Part shown: piece by piece, positions 9,601 to 18,273 of the stretch
Layout of the letters: the number at the start of each line of letters is the position of its first letter
Numbering within the stretch: position 1 is the first letter of the stretch
From: Arthrobacter sp. zg-Y919
GTDB taxonomy: Bacteria > Actinomycetota > Actinomycetes > Actinomycetales > Micrococcaceae
Assembly: GCF_030142045.1 (NCBI RefSeq)
Contig: NZ_CP126242.1
Span: 310,001 to 374,000 of the forward strand
Direction: 5' to 3'
Length of the DNA: 64,000 nucleotides
The notes under the pieces: model-generated
Told to the model about the DNA's origin: nothing
Seen by the model: only the letters and a program-made list of their open reading frames with translations
The model's database searches: none
Made by a program: the position numbers and the translations under genes

Positions 9601-10624
9601 TGGGGTCCAGCACATAGTCCAGGGCTTGTCCGACGACCTCGGAGGAGCCGCTGCAGCCGAAGACCCGGAGGCTTACGAGCTGGGCCTCGGGCGCTGACCC
9701 GGGACCGATCCGCATCGAATTGACCTGTTCCGCCGTGAGCGTGGAGTAGTCGCCACGGAAGGTGGAACCGTCATCGTTGGTGCCGTAGCCGGCAGCGGTT
9801 CCGGCGACGTGGGTGCCGTGCCCCTCGCAGTCGAGCGGATTCAGGTCCGGCCGCGGAACAGGCTGGTACGTGGGGTCAGTGGAGGTGGCATTGTAGTCAT
9901 CGCCGACGAGGTCGTAGCCGCCGATGAACTTCTCCGGGTCAAGCAGGCCGCTTGCTGCAGAGGGGATGGCTGGGGACGCCTGGGCGGCCTGGTAAGCCTC
10001 AACGGTTCCGGGGCCGCCGAAATCGCTGTGGGTATAGTCGATGCCGGTGTCCAGGACAGCGATGGTGATGCCTTCGCCGGCCTGGTTTCGCTCCACCCAG
10101 GTGTTCAGTGCACGGGTGTCAATATCCGCACCCCTGTTGTCGATGTGTTTTGGAACGATCTTGGTGATCCGGACGACGTCAGCGCGTCCGGCCAGCTCGC
10201 GGATGGCCGCAGCGTCGCCCACGATGGCGGTGCCGGGAAGTGTATTGGTGGTGGTGTAAAGCGTGCTCGCATCCGCTTCCGCCGCTACGGACTCGGCCTG
10301 GGACGTGATGTTGCCGCGGATCTCCTCGACCAGCGGCTTGTTCACCACGGGCTCCGCTTTACCGTCCTTGACTGCGTCCGGCTGCGTTTGTTCAAAGGCG
10401 CCCTCGCCGGTGAACTGCACGTAGACGGACACCTGGCCGGAGGCATCCCGCAGGCTGGTGGAGACTTTTTGTTCGGCGAACCGCTGGACCGAGATGCCCT
10501 CGGCCAGTGAGGTGCCGCTGACTGGTGCCTCGGTAGCCTGGGCCGGTAGGCCCAGGCTCGCTGTAAGTGCGATTCCGGCGAATGCGGCAGTGAGGACCGC
10601 GCCGGGTTTGTAATGACTGGACAT
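6683..10624 (-). CDS. Secreted subtilisin-like (S8) serine protease with repeat linker and Gly/Asp-rich tail
   Basis: A 1313-residue exoprotease. Residues 1-31 are a signal peptide ([23 protein letters not shown]), then a pro-region, then a subtilase domain with Asp192 ([13 protein letters not shown]), His269 ([10 protein letters not shown]) and Ser618 ([10 protein letters not shown]). A protease-associated (PA) insertion lies between about 430 and 570, followed by Fn3-like beta regions. Near the end comes a linker of [10 protein letters not shown] repeats, a small basic beta domain, and a tail rich in [11 protein letters not shown]. No sorting signal or membrane anchor is visible, so release to the medium is likely. 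ATG 10624 is chosen over 10645 because AAGGAG sits seven bases before it. Confidence 0.93.
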   Translation of the reverse strand: MSSHYKPGAVLTAAFAGIALTASLGLPAQATEAPVSGTSLAEGISVQRFAEQKVSTSLRDASGQVSVYVQFTGEGAFEQTQPDAVKDGKAEPVVNKPLVEEIRGNITSQAESVAAEADASTLYTTTNTLPGTAIVGDAAAIRELAGRADVVRITKIVPKHIDNRGADIDTRALNTWVERNQAGEGITIAVLDTGIDYTHSDFGGPGTVEAYQAAQASPAIPSAASGLLDPEKFIGGYDLVGDDYNATSTDPTYQPVPRPDLNPLDCEGHGTHVAGTAAGYGTNDDGSTFRGDYSTLTAEQVNSMRIGPGSAPEAQLVSLRVFGCSGSSEVVGQALDYVLDPNGDGDFSDRAQVVNMSLGTDYSPVDDPDNDIVNKLTEQGILSVVAAGNAGDVYDVGGSPGNAKSALSVASTIGTQVALDRADVLAPAELAGRAAGQYSANFNYSDPAVTEAQLTGNVVMAPADNRFGCNAFPAGSLTGKWVWLQWEDNGAFPCGSGVRFNNAQTAGATGVVLDSPRSVFDAGIAGNTTIPGIQLNAASSDLLRPAASAGTLTLRLSSAYRATISAPSGAGDTASPFTSRGVHGSNGIVKPDVAAPGSSIGSAAVGSGTGAAVSSGTSMATPHVAGIAALVYAATDLNPYEVKTAIMNTATHDVLAAGGAVQGPNRVGAGRVDALDALDNKVLAYATEDQALTSVNFGVLELGKEALVLTRQVTVENKSDRPVAYNVSYLQASAMPGVVVSTTPSVSVPANGKATVDVTLSISDPAALTKTMDPAAATEQLGLYRQFLADVSGRVQFAGTGTPTLRVPVYSAPKPTSDMSAGKEIAFADSEALASTVTLEGRELNQGAGASRYLSLVSPLVLGAQSPRLDSVKMDSMYAMDLQAVGASSTVPTVKAAGGNLQNSLVNFGVSTWANWPILSGAAEIDVEIDTNGDSVPDFVTFTTRAADLDLVLVSTYRLNPDGTATLVDQTGANGVLGNTDSNTFDTNAVTLPVSAAALGLDVNAVSAPLRYRVSTWHPYNADEQGNSVPVDTTEYIAFDAANPALTFTGATPDSLFADVDGGQIDVTRSAGTTDAKALFLHLHNATGDLSGTNGDGGKAEVVPIKVPAKAVPTPTPTPSPTATPKPTPSPTATPKPTPSPTATPKPTPSPTATPKPTPSPTATPKPTATPKPTATPKPTPANPVSAVSKCSGSGAEIAVTVKNTGTREADVVVKSSYGTASVRNLAPGKSKSVVIKTRQSSIKAGDVTASYTFTGKGKVEKASYKASFKAQKCKGGHDHGDNRGDGRGDGRGDGHGDNRGDGRGDGHGGGRG
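6723..6788 (-). repeat. Direct repeats encoding the Gly/Asp-rich tail
   Basis: The 18-mer ccccggttgtcaccgtgg occurs at 6723-6740 and 6771-6788, with further ccgtc/ccatcg nine-base units between. It encodes repeated GD-N/R/H units at the protease C-terminus, probably a calcium-binding or flexible acidic tail. Confidence 0.75.
7141..7270 (-). repeat. 30-bp tandem repeat encoding Thr/Pro linker
   Basis: Four nearly identical 30-base units plus a partial one (ggggctcggcgtgggcttgg and following bases), each encoding [10 protein letters not shown] in the protease linker. Units at 7171, 7201 and 7231 are identical, which suggests recent expansion and likely copy-number variation between strains. 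Confidence 0.92.
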
Positions 10625-10954
10625 TGGGCTCCTTGAACGTTCCACCGAGCGCTACCGGCACGTCCAGGAGACAGTTGCACGGCTGCTGACACACGCGGCA
10701 GGTTTTCCGTTGTGCCTCCAACCCCCGCGGGGAGCGTCAGCGTGCACGTAACGGCCCCCAAACCAAGCAGCCGTAGGGTCACAATAGAGGACCAATCGTG
10801 TGGTGCATAGGTTGGGGTTTTTTGGTGCCAATTACGCGCTGGACCATTGTTTTTCAGGAAGACTGCCTGTAGTTTTCCTCGCCTGCCGGGGTAGATTCAC
10901 GCTAATTGCTGAGGTGTGTTCAACCACCGAAGGATCAGTACAGACGGACCAACA
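10625..10954. other. Promoter region of the protease gene, no gene seen
   Basis: About 330 bases between the protease start and the hairpin below the kinase gene. It is locally richer in A/T (for example ggttttttggtgccaatta near 10815). I find no ORF with a ribosome site and no clear palindrome. Confidence 0.4.
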
Positions 10955-10991
10955 CAGAAGGAGCCGTCCCGTTGCCGGGAGGCTCCTTCTG
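10955..10991 (-). terminator. Hairpin downstream of the PdxK-like gene
   Basis: cagaaggagcc / ggctccttctg pair perfectly and an inner tcccg/cggga extends the stem around a ttgc loop, with one bulged G. It lies 47 bases past the kinase stop. No strong T-run follows, so terminator strength is uncertain. Confidence 0.6.
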
Positions 10992-11038
10992 AAGGTTCTG
11001 CGGATCTCGGGCTCGTGCCCGGCTCGCGCTCGAGGAAG

Positions 11039-11884
11039 TTACAGTGCCGGACCCTGTCCCGCGTTGCCCTGCCACAGGGCATCGAACGGAGCATTGGAGG
11101 AAACGCGGTTCCGGATTCCCTCGGTGACGAACGCCTTGGCGGTCCTGGCTGCTTCGAGCGGGGTTGCGCCCTTGCCCAGTTCGGCGGTGATGGCTGCGGC
11201 CAGCGTGCAGCCCGCACCGCTGACGGCTACCTCGCCCACCTTGGGTGCGCGCAGGACCTCCATGGTTTCGCCGTCGTAGAAGACATCGACAGCGTCGGCA
11301 CCTTCCAGCCGGACGCCGCCCTTGGCCAGAACCACTGCGCCGCTGGCTTCATGGATGCGGCGGGCCGCTTCCTTGAGCTCCTCAACGGTCTCGATGGAGT
11401 CCATGCCGGACAGGGACATGGATTCGAAGTGGTTGGGGGTGACGAAGGTGGCCAGGGGAAGGATCTGGGCCTTGAGTGCCTTGTCGGTGTCCAGCGCGGC
11501 ACCGGGTTCCTGGCCCTTGCAAATCAGCACGGGGTCCAGGACCAGGTTCTTCCAGTCATGGTCCTGCAGGGCCTTGGCCACGACGTCGATGGTTGCGGGG
11601 GTGCCGAGCATGCCGATCTTGACCGTGTCCAGGTCATAGGCGGTCATGATGGCTTCGAGCTGGTCGGTGATGACCTGCGGGTCAACGGGAACGAAGCGGT
11701 GGTTCCACGAGTCCTTCGGATCGAAGGACACAATGCAGGTCAGGGCGGTGATGCCGTAGACACCCAGTTCCTGGAAGGTCTTCAGGTCGGCCTGGGCGCC
11801 GGCGCCGCCGGTGGCTTCAGAGCCGGCGATGGTGAGCGTGACGGCCGGTGCTGAGGCCGCAGAGGAGGATGTGTTTGCAGACAT
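11039..11884 (-). CDS. PdxK/ThiD-like pyridoxal (hydroxymethylpyrimidine) kinase
   Basis: A 281-residue ribokinase-fold kinase beginning VTLTIAGSEATGGAGAQADLK, with the anion-hole motif GAGCTLAAAI. Automatic pipelines would call it ThiD. The stretches FDPKDSWNHRF, DPVLICKG and AVDVFYDGETMEVL resemble the Bacillus PdxK pyridoxal kinase (from memory, FDP/MDPNNSWNH and VDVLYDGETAEVL) more than classical HMP-P kinase, so B6 salvage is the better guess. I chose ATG 11884 with GGAAGATGGA upstream over an unsupported start at 11929. No thiamine genes or TPP riboswitch are nearby. Confidence 0.8.
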   Translation of the reverse strand: MSANTSSSAASAPAVTLTIAGSEATGGAGAQADLKTFQELGVYGITALTCIVSFDPKDSWNHRFVPVDPQVITDQLEAIMTAYDLDTVKIGMLGTPATIDVVAKALQDHDWKNLVLDPVLICKGQEPGAALDTDKALKAQILPLATFVTPNHFESMSLSGMDSIETVEELKEAARRIHEASGAVVLAKGGVRLEGADAVDVFYDGETMEVLRAPKVGEVAVSGAGCTLAAAITAELGKGATPLEAARTAKAFVTEGIRNRVSSNAPFDALWQGNAGQGPAL

Positions 11885-11964
11885 GGGTCCATCTTCCACC
11901 CAAAGCCCCGGAACGGGCCACCCTTGCAAGACGCGCTGTTACGGCGCGCCGTCGTCGTACCGGC

Positions 11965-12633
11965 TCACTTCGCTGCGGGCTCCCCGTCCCGGCGGACGCC
12001 GCGGAGCACGTGGACTACGTCCTCCACGATGTTCCGGACCACGGGAAGACGGGACAGGATCACGAGCTTGGCCACCAGCGGCGCCACCCCGGCAGCCAGG
12101 CGGTGGGACCGGCGCTGCCCCGGCGAACGGTCATACACCCAGAAGAACGTGATGCCCATGTACATCAGCCACAGCAGTTCGGGCAGGTCTGTGCGGATTG
12201 CCACGGGCGGCTGCGGCCGGGCAGTGGCGACGGCCTGGCGGAACATCGCGATGGACTTGCCACGCCCGACGGCGGCATCTTCCCTGCGGTCCGGTGCCAT
12301 GGCGTCCCGCAGGAAATGCACACCAAAGGCGTGGTACGGCTCCATCGTCGTCAGGCCCGTGGACAGGATGGCCGAGAGGTTCTCGCCCAAGTTGTGGCCC
12401 TCACGGATCAGCGGCAGGGCCCGGGAACGATGCTCGTCCTGCAGGAACCGGTACAGCTCATGGATGAGGTCATCCTTGGAACGGAAGTAGTAATAGGCGT
12501 TGCCCACGGAGACATTCGCTTCCAGTGCGATGGCCCGCATGGTGGTCTTTTCGAAGCCCTGGGCGGCGAAGAGGCGAAGTGCCGTATCGATGAGGAGCCG
12601 GCGCGTCTGTTCGCTCTTGACGGTGACGGCCAA
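11965..12633 (-). CDS. TetR-family transcriptional regulator
   Basis: A 222-residue repressor with a typical N-terminal TetR helix-turn-helix (residues about 8-55: RRLLIDTALRLFAAQGFEKTTMRAIALEANVSVGNAYYYF, in pieces) and a variable ligand-binding C-terminal domain. The TTG at 12633 has AAGGGAG upstream; the in-frame extension to 12771 would run through the operator palindrome and is rejected. It is divergent from the queuosine-precursor transporter, with a 30-bp palindrome between them, so autoregulation and control of the transporter are likely. The ligand is unknown. Confidence 0.88.
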   Translation of the reverse strand: MAVTVKSEQTRRLLIDTALRLFAAQGFEKTTMRAIALEANVSVGNAYYYFRSKDDLIHELYRFLQDEHRSRALPLIREGHNLGENLSAILSTGLTTMEPYHAFGVHFLRDAMAPDRREDAAVGRGKSIAMFRQAVATARPQPPVAIRTDLPELLWLMYMGITFFWVYDRSPGQRRSHRLAAGVAPLVAKLVILSRLPVVRNIVEDVVHVLRGVRRDGEPAAK

Positions 12634-12671
12634 TGTTGCTCCCTTTTGCAGTGTTTTCAGGGTCCAGTAGA

Positions 12672-12701
12672 CCATGTTTTTGAACATGTTCAAAAACATG
12701 G
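12672..12701. promoter_or_regulatory. 30-bp perfect palindromic operator
   Basis: The half site ccatgtttttgaaca is followed by its exact reverse complement, centred at 12686/12687. It lies 38 bases upstream of the TetR-family start and 124 bases upstream of the transporter start. Its AT-rich core contrasts with the surrounding GC. Perfect symmetry and position make it the probable TetR operator. Confidence 0.85.
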
Positions 12702-12710
12702 GCATCACTG

Positions 12711-12815
12711 GTTCCGGCCGGTCGTGGCACAATGGATGCGGCCCACGTGGGCCGCCCGGGGCAGCGGGCAAGTGCTAATACAGCCGGCGACAGCCAGGCG
12801 AACCACTACCGGAAC
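12711..12815 (+). ncRNA. Candidate structured 5' leader of the queuosine transporter
   Basis: gttccgg (12711-12717) pairs with ccggaac (12809-12815), closing a domain just before the start codon. Inside, gtgg (12724-12727) pairs with ccac (12803-12806), an 18-base palindrome (12738-12755) forms one stem, and gccggc-gaca-gcc-a-ggc (12783-12799) forms another. The multi-branch shape next to a preQ1/queuine transporter suggests a riboswitch-like element, but I cannot match it to preQ1-I, -II or -III motifs. This is a hypothesis from hand pairing. Confidence 0.35.
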
Positions 12816-12825
12816 GGAAAATGCC

Positions 12826-13566
12826 ATGGACGTACAGCCACGGGCAGCAGGAAAAACCGCTGCAATTTACGCCTCCCGCGGGAGCTCCCACTATGACCTG
12901 ATCCTCACTTTGATGTGCGTGGTCATTGTCATTTCAAATATCGGTGCCACCAAGGGTGTGCAGTTCGCCCTTCCAGGCGGCTGGGAGATTGTCACCGACG
13001 GAGGCTTTTTCCTCTTTCCACTCGCCTACATTCTGGGCGACGTGGTCAGCGAGGTGTACGGCTTCAAAGCCGCCCGGCGCGCGATCTTTGCCGGGTTCAC
13101 CATGGCGCTGCTCGCCGTCGTGAGTTTTGCGGTGATCATTGCGCTGCCGGGGTTCAATGACGCCTACGGCATGGAAAAGCAGGCCGCCCTGGAAGCGGCG
13201 TTGGGACCGGTTTGGCAGATTGTCCTGGCCAGCCTGCTGGGGTTCCTCGCGGGGCAGATGCTGAACTCCCTGGTGCTGGTGCGGATGAAGGAGCGGTTCC
13301 GGGAGAAGGCCCTGGCCGGACGCCTGATGGTCTCCACCGGAGTGGGCGAGTTTGCCGACACCCTCATCTTTTGCGCCATAGCCGCTCCGGTGATCGGCAT
13401 TACCGACGCCGGCGGGTTCTTCAACTATGTACTTTTCGGCTTCCTCTACAAGACGCTGATCGAGTACCTCTTTGTGCCGGTCACCGCGATGGTGATCCGG
13501 GCCATCAAGAAGCGCGAACCCACGTACGTGCCGGCCGGTCTGGAGCCTGTGGCTGCCGGGCACTAG
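12826..13566 (+). CDS. yhhQ: Queuosine precursor transporter (YhhQ/VUT family)
   Basis: A 246-residue membrane protein, six or so hydrophobic segments, importing preQ0/preQ1 or queuine for tRNA modification. The family signature GWEIVTDGGFFLFPLAYILG followed by DVVSEVYGFKAAR is intact, and FADTLIFCAIAAPVIG is the conserved C-terminal part. ATG 12826 is chosen; a much longer upstream reading frame only overlaps the TetR gene antisense. With tgt 560 bases downstream on the other strand and no preQ1 biosynthesis gene in the window, it supports salvage. Confidence 0.93.
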   Translation: MDVQPRAAGKTAAIYASRGSSHYDLILTLMCVVIVISNIGATKGVQFALPGGWEIVTDGGFFLFPLAYILGDVVSEVYGFKAARRAIFAGFTMALLAVVSFAVIIALPGFNDAYGMEKQAALEAALGPVWQIVLASLLGFLAGQMLNSLVLVRMKERFREKALAGRLMVSTGVGEFADTLIFCAIAAPVIGITDAGGFFNYVLFGFLYKTLIEYLFVPVTAMVIRAIKKREPTYVPAGLEPVAAGH

Positions 13567-13642
13567 GTTCTCCGGCGGGCTTGGGCCGGCAGCTGCCGTT
13601 GCCGACGCCGGTAGGCCGGCCATTCGCCGGGGGTTTCCGCTG

Positions 13643-13731
13643 CCGGTTTGTACATCCGCTGCCATTTCGGGATTTTGCTGCCGTGCAGGACAGCAGCAAA
13701 AACCCAAACTGGCAGTAGTTTCTCAAACCGG
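13643..13731. repeat. Palindromic intergenic repeat, copy 1
   Basis: Outer arms begin ccggtttg and end caaaccgg, with the inner features gctgcc and aaactggcagnaannttc. A second hairpin ttttgctg / cagcaaaa lies inside. A related element occurs at 23182-23251 with the conserved core cccaaactggcag and ttcncaaaccgg. It occupies the 300-base space between the transporter stop and a small acidic protein gene. Family type (REP-like or non-autonomous mobile element) is unknown. Confidence 0.7.
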
Positions 13732-13870
13732 TCGGTTTTTGGAGTGTCGGGACTGCCCGAGGGGGCCCTGCGGTGCGGGATCCGCCGCCCAGGCCGGGCG
13801 AAATCCCCGGCCAGGTGTGCAAGGGTTGGGGAACGCACGCGTTTCACTTTCCCGTACGGCAGGAGACAAG

Positions 13871-14080
13871 ATGAGCAATCAGGAACCAGTTTCGAACCCC
13901 GGTGCCAAGGCAGTGGATGAAAACCTTGCCGGAACCGCGGACGAATTCAACGACGCTGTCACACGGGCAATGGTTGAGGATGCACAGCAGGCTGACTCGA
14001 AACCAGGTGACGAAGAGCGGGACTCGCAGGAAGCGCTGGAAGTCGACGAAGAGACTCAGGCCAAGCCGGACAATTCCTAA
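13871..14080 (+). CDS. Small acidic protein of unknown function
   Basis: A 69-residue very acidic, probably disordered protein (MSNQEPVSNPGAKAVDENLA start, with EEDSQEALEVDEET-like composition near the end). ATG 13871 has AGGAGAC at the right distance, which is good evidence that it is translated. No membrane segment, Cys, or recognised domain. It lies between the palindromic repeat and convergent tgt. I do not recognise the family. Confidence 0.65.
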   Translation: MSNQEPVSNPGAKAVDENLAGTADEFNDAVTRAMVEDAQQADSKPGDEERDSQEALEVDEETQAKPDNS

Positions 14081-14098
14081 CCCTTCTGCAGCAGGTCC

Positions 14099-15465
<1,367 letters not shown>

Positions 15466-15540
15466 TTATTCAGCCCTGCGCTTTTCCGGGGATAGGTTGG
15501 ATGGGCGGAATTTGAACCCGCTGGGGAACCGGCGGAAATT

Positions 15541-16665
15541 ATGCCCGCACCCATCTATTCCAATGGAACGAAAGTGCCAGTGGTACGAAAGTCAGAGGCC
15601 GTCCCCTTGACGCACCTGCAAGAGATATTCAGGATTGCTCCGGCGAACAACGACCATCAGGCGGCCATCCGCTGCGCCGTTGGCCTGGGAGCACCGCTTC
15701 TCCTGCTGTTGTTCACTGGGCGGATAGATCTGGCCATATTCGCAACGTTCGGTGCCTTCACGGGAATTTACGGCCGGAACGAACCGCACCGCCAGCGTCT
15801 GGGCCATCAGGGCCGTGCAGGCGCACTGATGCTGGCCGTGATCCTGGCCGCCGCGCTGTGCGCCCGCCTGGACCTGGACGATTGGGGAACCGTGGTGGGC
15901 ACCACCGCGGTAGCCGGGCTGGGCACCATCGCCACCGGATTCTGGCGGCTGCGTCCAGTGGGTTCCCTGTTCCACATCTTTGCCTTCGCGGCTATCTCTT
16001 CCGTACCGAACCAGCCACCGCTCTGGGAGGGCATGCTCACCGCGGTCCTCACCGTGGGGTTCTCCCTCCTGCTGGGTCTCTCCGGGATGCTGGTGCGGAA
16101 GTACCGCACCGAATGGGCCAGGCACGAGCGCCCGCGGTTCTCCCGGGTCCAACGCCGCCTCATCTACATTGACGGGCTGCAGTACGCCACGGCAGCGGTG
16201 CTGGCCGGTTCCATTGCCACCCTGCTCGGCATCGGGCACAACTACTGGGCCATGGTTGCCGCGACCGTCCCGCTGGTCGGGGCGACAGTCCGCCACCGGG
16301 TCCACCGGGGACTGCAGCGCATCCTCGGCACGTTCGGCGGCCTGCTGCTGACAGCCCTGATTCTCTTTCCCGGGCTGGAGCCCTGGCAGATGGTCCTGGT
16401 CATTGCCGCCTGCCAGTTCGGTGCCGAGATGTTTATTGCCAGGCAATACGCACTGGCGCAGGTGGTGGTCACCCCCCTGGCACTGGTCAGCACGGAACTG
16501 GCCCACCCGAGCGATCCGCTGGAGCTGCTCCGGGACCGGGGTCTGGAAACCCTGATCGGCGCTGCGGTGGGCATGGCCGTGGTGGTGGCCGTGCATCTGC
16601 GGCAGCAGCATCTGCGCGAAAAGCACGCGCGCCGGAAGCAGGACCAGGTAGGGCAACTCCGCTAG
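15541..16665 (+). CDS. FUSC-like integral membrane protein (aromatic acid exporter family)
   Basis: A 374-residue protein with two hydrophobic blocks (about residues 40-185 and 220-355) of several transmembrane helices each, separated by a basic cytoplasmic loop (LVRKYRTEWARHERPRF). The motif FGAFTGIYGRNEPHRQR is typical of FUSC-type proteins such as aromatic-acid efflux components. Substrate is unknown. The start is not firm: ATG 15541 and GTG 15571 both lack a strong ribosome site. The stop overlaps the convergent next gene by four bases. Confidence 0.75.
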   Translation: MPAPIYSNGTKVPVVRKSEAVPLTHLQEIFRIAPANNDHQAAIRCAVGLGAPLLLLLFTGRIDLAIFATFGAFTGIYGRNEPHRQRLGHQGRAGALMLAVILAAALCARLDLDDWGTVVGTTAVAGLGTIATGFWRLRPVGSLFHIFAFAAISSVPNQPPLWEGMLTAVLTVGFSLLLGLSGMLVRKYRTEWARHERPRFSRVQRRLIYIDGLQYATAAVLAGSIATLLGIGHNYWAMVAATVPLVGATVRHRVHRGLQRILGTFGGLLLTALILFPGLEPWQMVLVIAACQFGAEMFIARQYALAQVVVTPLALVSTELAHPSDPLELLRDRGLETLIGAAVGMAVVVAVHLRQQHLREKHARRKQDQVGQLR

Positions 16666-17528
16666 CCGCGCACCGCAATAAGCTCGGTGCGGATCCGCCG
16701 GTCCAGCTCGGCGTCGGCCAGTGTCTGCGATCCGCCGTGGGCACGCAGGTACAGGAGGGCGTTCAGGCGCAGGAGCCGCCATTCCCGTTCGCTGGCATCG
16801 TTTCCGGCCTCGGCGGCGCGGTGGATTTCACGGTCATACAGGTTCGGCTCGTTCAGCTGGCGCTGCAGCAGCTCAGCCGCCAGTTTCGCCTTCAGCGGGT
16901 CCGTTTCGGAGGTGTCCGCAGATCGCACGGCATGGCTGTAGGCAGCTGCGCTCTCCGCGTCGCCGGCCTCCTGCGTAATGTGCGCGGCCAGGGCAAGGGC
17001 ACCCTGGATCCAGTTCCACCGTCCGAAGTTCCCGTCAAAGGGCAGCCCGGTGATGACGTTGCAGACCTTGAGTGCGTGCTCTGCGTCGCCAAGATCGATA
17101 AAAAGAATGTGGGCAAGGTCTCGGACATCCTGCAGATGACTGCCGGATTTCACGTTCAATCCGCGCTCCAGACGTGCCGCGATTTCCTGCACCGCAGCGT
17201 TGTCCGGATGCGCCGCCGAAGCTTCGGCAATGATTTCGGCAGCGTTGTCCTCTTCGGAAGGCACCTGCTGGACGGCGTCCGAAGGTGCACTCTCCGGAGC
17301 CGGTGCGGCTACCCGGACGGGGGACCCATAAGCCAGCCGGAGCGAGGATCCGTCTTCCAGTTTGGCCAGCACCAGGGCCGGAATCCCGAAGTCATCGGCC
17401 TCCACAGTGGTTCCGGCTACGGGAGCCAGTGGTGCTGCGGCACCGTCGCCCGGGACCAGCATTTGTCCTGGGGCAAGCAGTTCCGCATTGACCCGGAATG
17501 CGTACGTTTCCGGTTGGCTCTCAGACAT
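16662..17528 (-). CDS. Conserved hypothetical protein with helical repeats
   Basis: A 288-residue soluble protein without signal peptide. The first 100 residues look like a beta-rich domain (LAPGQMLVPGDG, LAYGSPVRVA), then a Ser/Glu linker, then about 170 residues of helices with TPR-like spacing (NAAVQEIAARLERGL, DLGDAEHALKVCNVITG, AGDAESAAAYSHAVRSA). ATG 17528 has AAGGAATCG upstream; the longer frame to 17573 does not. I do not recognise a function; a scaffold or regulatory role is conceivable from the repeats only. Confidence 0.7.
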   Translation of the reverse strand: MSESQPETYAFRVNAELLAPGQMLVPGDGAAAPLAPVAGTTVEADDFGIPALVLAKLEDGSSLRLAYGSPVRVAAPAPESAPSDAVQQVPSEEDNAAEIIAEASAAHPDNAAVQEIAARLERGLNVKSGSHLQDVRDLAHILFIDLGDAEHALKVCNVITGLPFDGNFGRWNWIQGALALAAHITQEAGDAESAAAYSHAVRSADTSETDPLKAKLAAELLQRQLNEPNLYDREIHRAAEAGNDASEREWRLLRLNALLYLRAHGGSQTLADAELDRRIRTELIAVRG

Positions 17529-17601
17529 GGCGATTCCTTCGTGGTTGGACCCGGCTCCCCCCAGAACCCCCATTATATAAAGCTTGGGCTACGCCCCTTT
17601 G

Positions 17602-18141
17602 TCAGCGCCCCCAGCCGGCAGACGCAAGCGCCTGGCGCAGCAGGTCCCCGCGGCCGCCGGAGAACTCGGCGTAGATGGCCGGGCTAAGTGCTTCCTCGGG
17701 CGTGAGCCAGGACAATTCCAGGGCATCCTGGCGCGGGTCACATTCACCCGTTACGGGGATCAGGTAGGCCAGCGCGACGGCGTGCTGGCGTTCATCGGTC
17801 AGCCCGCTCTGGGAGGGGGAGGGGAAGTACTCGGCGACGGCGAACGGGACCAGGGTGGGCGGAAGCTGCGGCAGCGCCATGGGGCCGAGGTCCTTCTCCA
17901 GGTTGCGCAGCAGCGCGCCGCGGATGGTCTCGCGGTACAGCACCCGGCCCGAAACGAAGGAACGCACCATCTGCCCCTCCGGAGTTGCCTGCAGCAGCAG
18001 ACCGACTTCGGTGACGTAGCCCAGCGGGTCACACCGCACGGGCACCGCCTCGACGTAAACCATGGGCAGGCGTTGCCGGGCTTCGTAGAGATCTTCCTCG
18101 GAAAGCCAGCCTGGATACGGGTCAGGAGTACGAACGTTCAT
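17602..18141 (-). CDS. Nudix-fold protein with degenerate Nudix box
   Basis: A 179-residue protein resembling the Nudix family (DUF4916-like). The box position GRVLYRETIRGALLRNLEKD keeps the spacing G-x5-E-x7-R, but the catalytic REUxEE becomes RNLEKD, replacing acidic metal ligands with Asn and Lys. It may therefore bind rather than hydrolyse nucleoside diphosphate derivatives. It begins at ATG 18141 (MNVRTPDPYPGWL), is downstream-clustered with the hypothetical protein on the same strand reading the other way into it, and is divergent from the YdeI-like gene. Confidence 0.72.
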   Translation of the reverse strand: MNVRTPDPYPGWLSEEDLYEARQRLPMVYVEAVPVRCDPLGYVTEVGLLLQATPEGQMVRSFVSGRVLYRETIRGALLRNLEKDLGPMALPQLPPTLVPFAVAEYFPSPSQSGLTDERQHAVALAYLIPVTGECDPRQDALELSWLTPEEALSPAIYAEFSGGRGDLLRQALASAGWGR

Positions 18142-18273
18142 AGCAGTGTTCTACCTCAAAGGTGCCGTGTCCGTCACATGGAACGCTGCGCTTCGGCCAT
18201 TGGCTGAACCGGCAGGGCCCTTCCGGCGGGCCGGACCCTTTCAGGCCGGCAGGTGCTTCCCTAGACTTGGACC

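Noticed and set aside
11885..11964. TPP riboswitch upstream of the ThiD-like gene
   Set aside because: Only 80 bases are available and no CTGAGA/thi-box elements are present.
12711..12815. Cobalamin or preQ1 riboswitch call for the transporter leader
   Set aside because: Short partial resemblances (gcgacagccagg) do not keep the conserved core order, so no named class is assigned.
11848..12825. Long N-terminal extension of the YhhQ frame
   Set aside because: It would cover the TetR gene antisense and the operator; homologues begin near residue 1 of the ATG 12826 form.
13880..13905. ttcgaacccc resembling a tRNA T-arm
   Set aside because: It is in the coding sequence of the small acidic protein and no acceptor or anticodon stem surrounds it.
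13951..13980. Second TGTCACA motif as ECF41 promoter
   Set aside because: Lies within a coding region and no CGTC follows at 15-17 bases.
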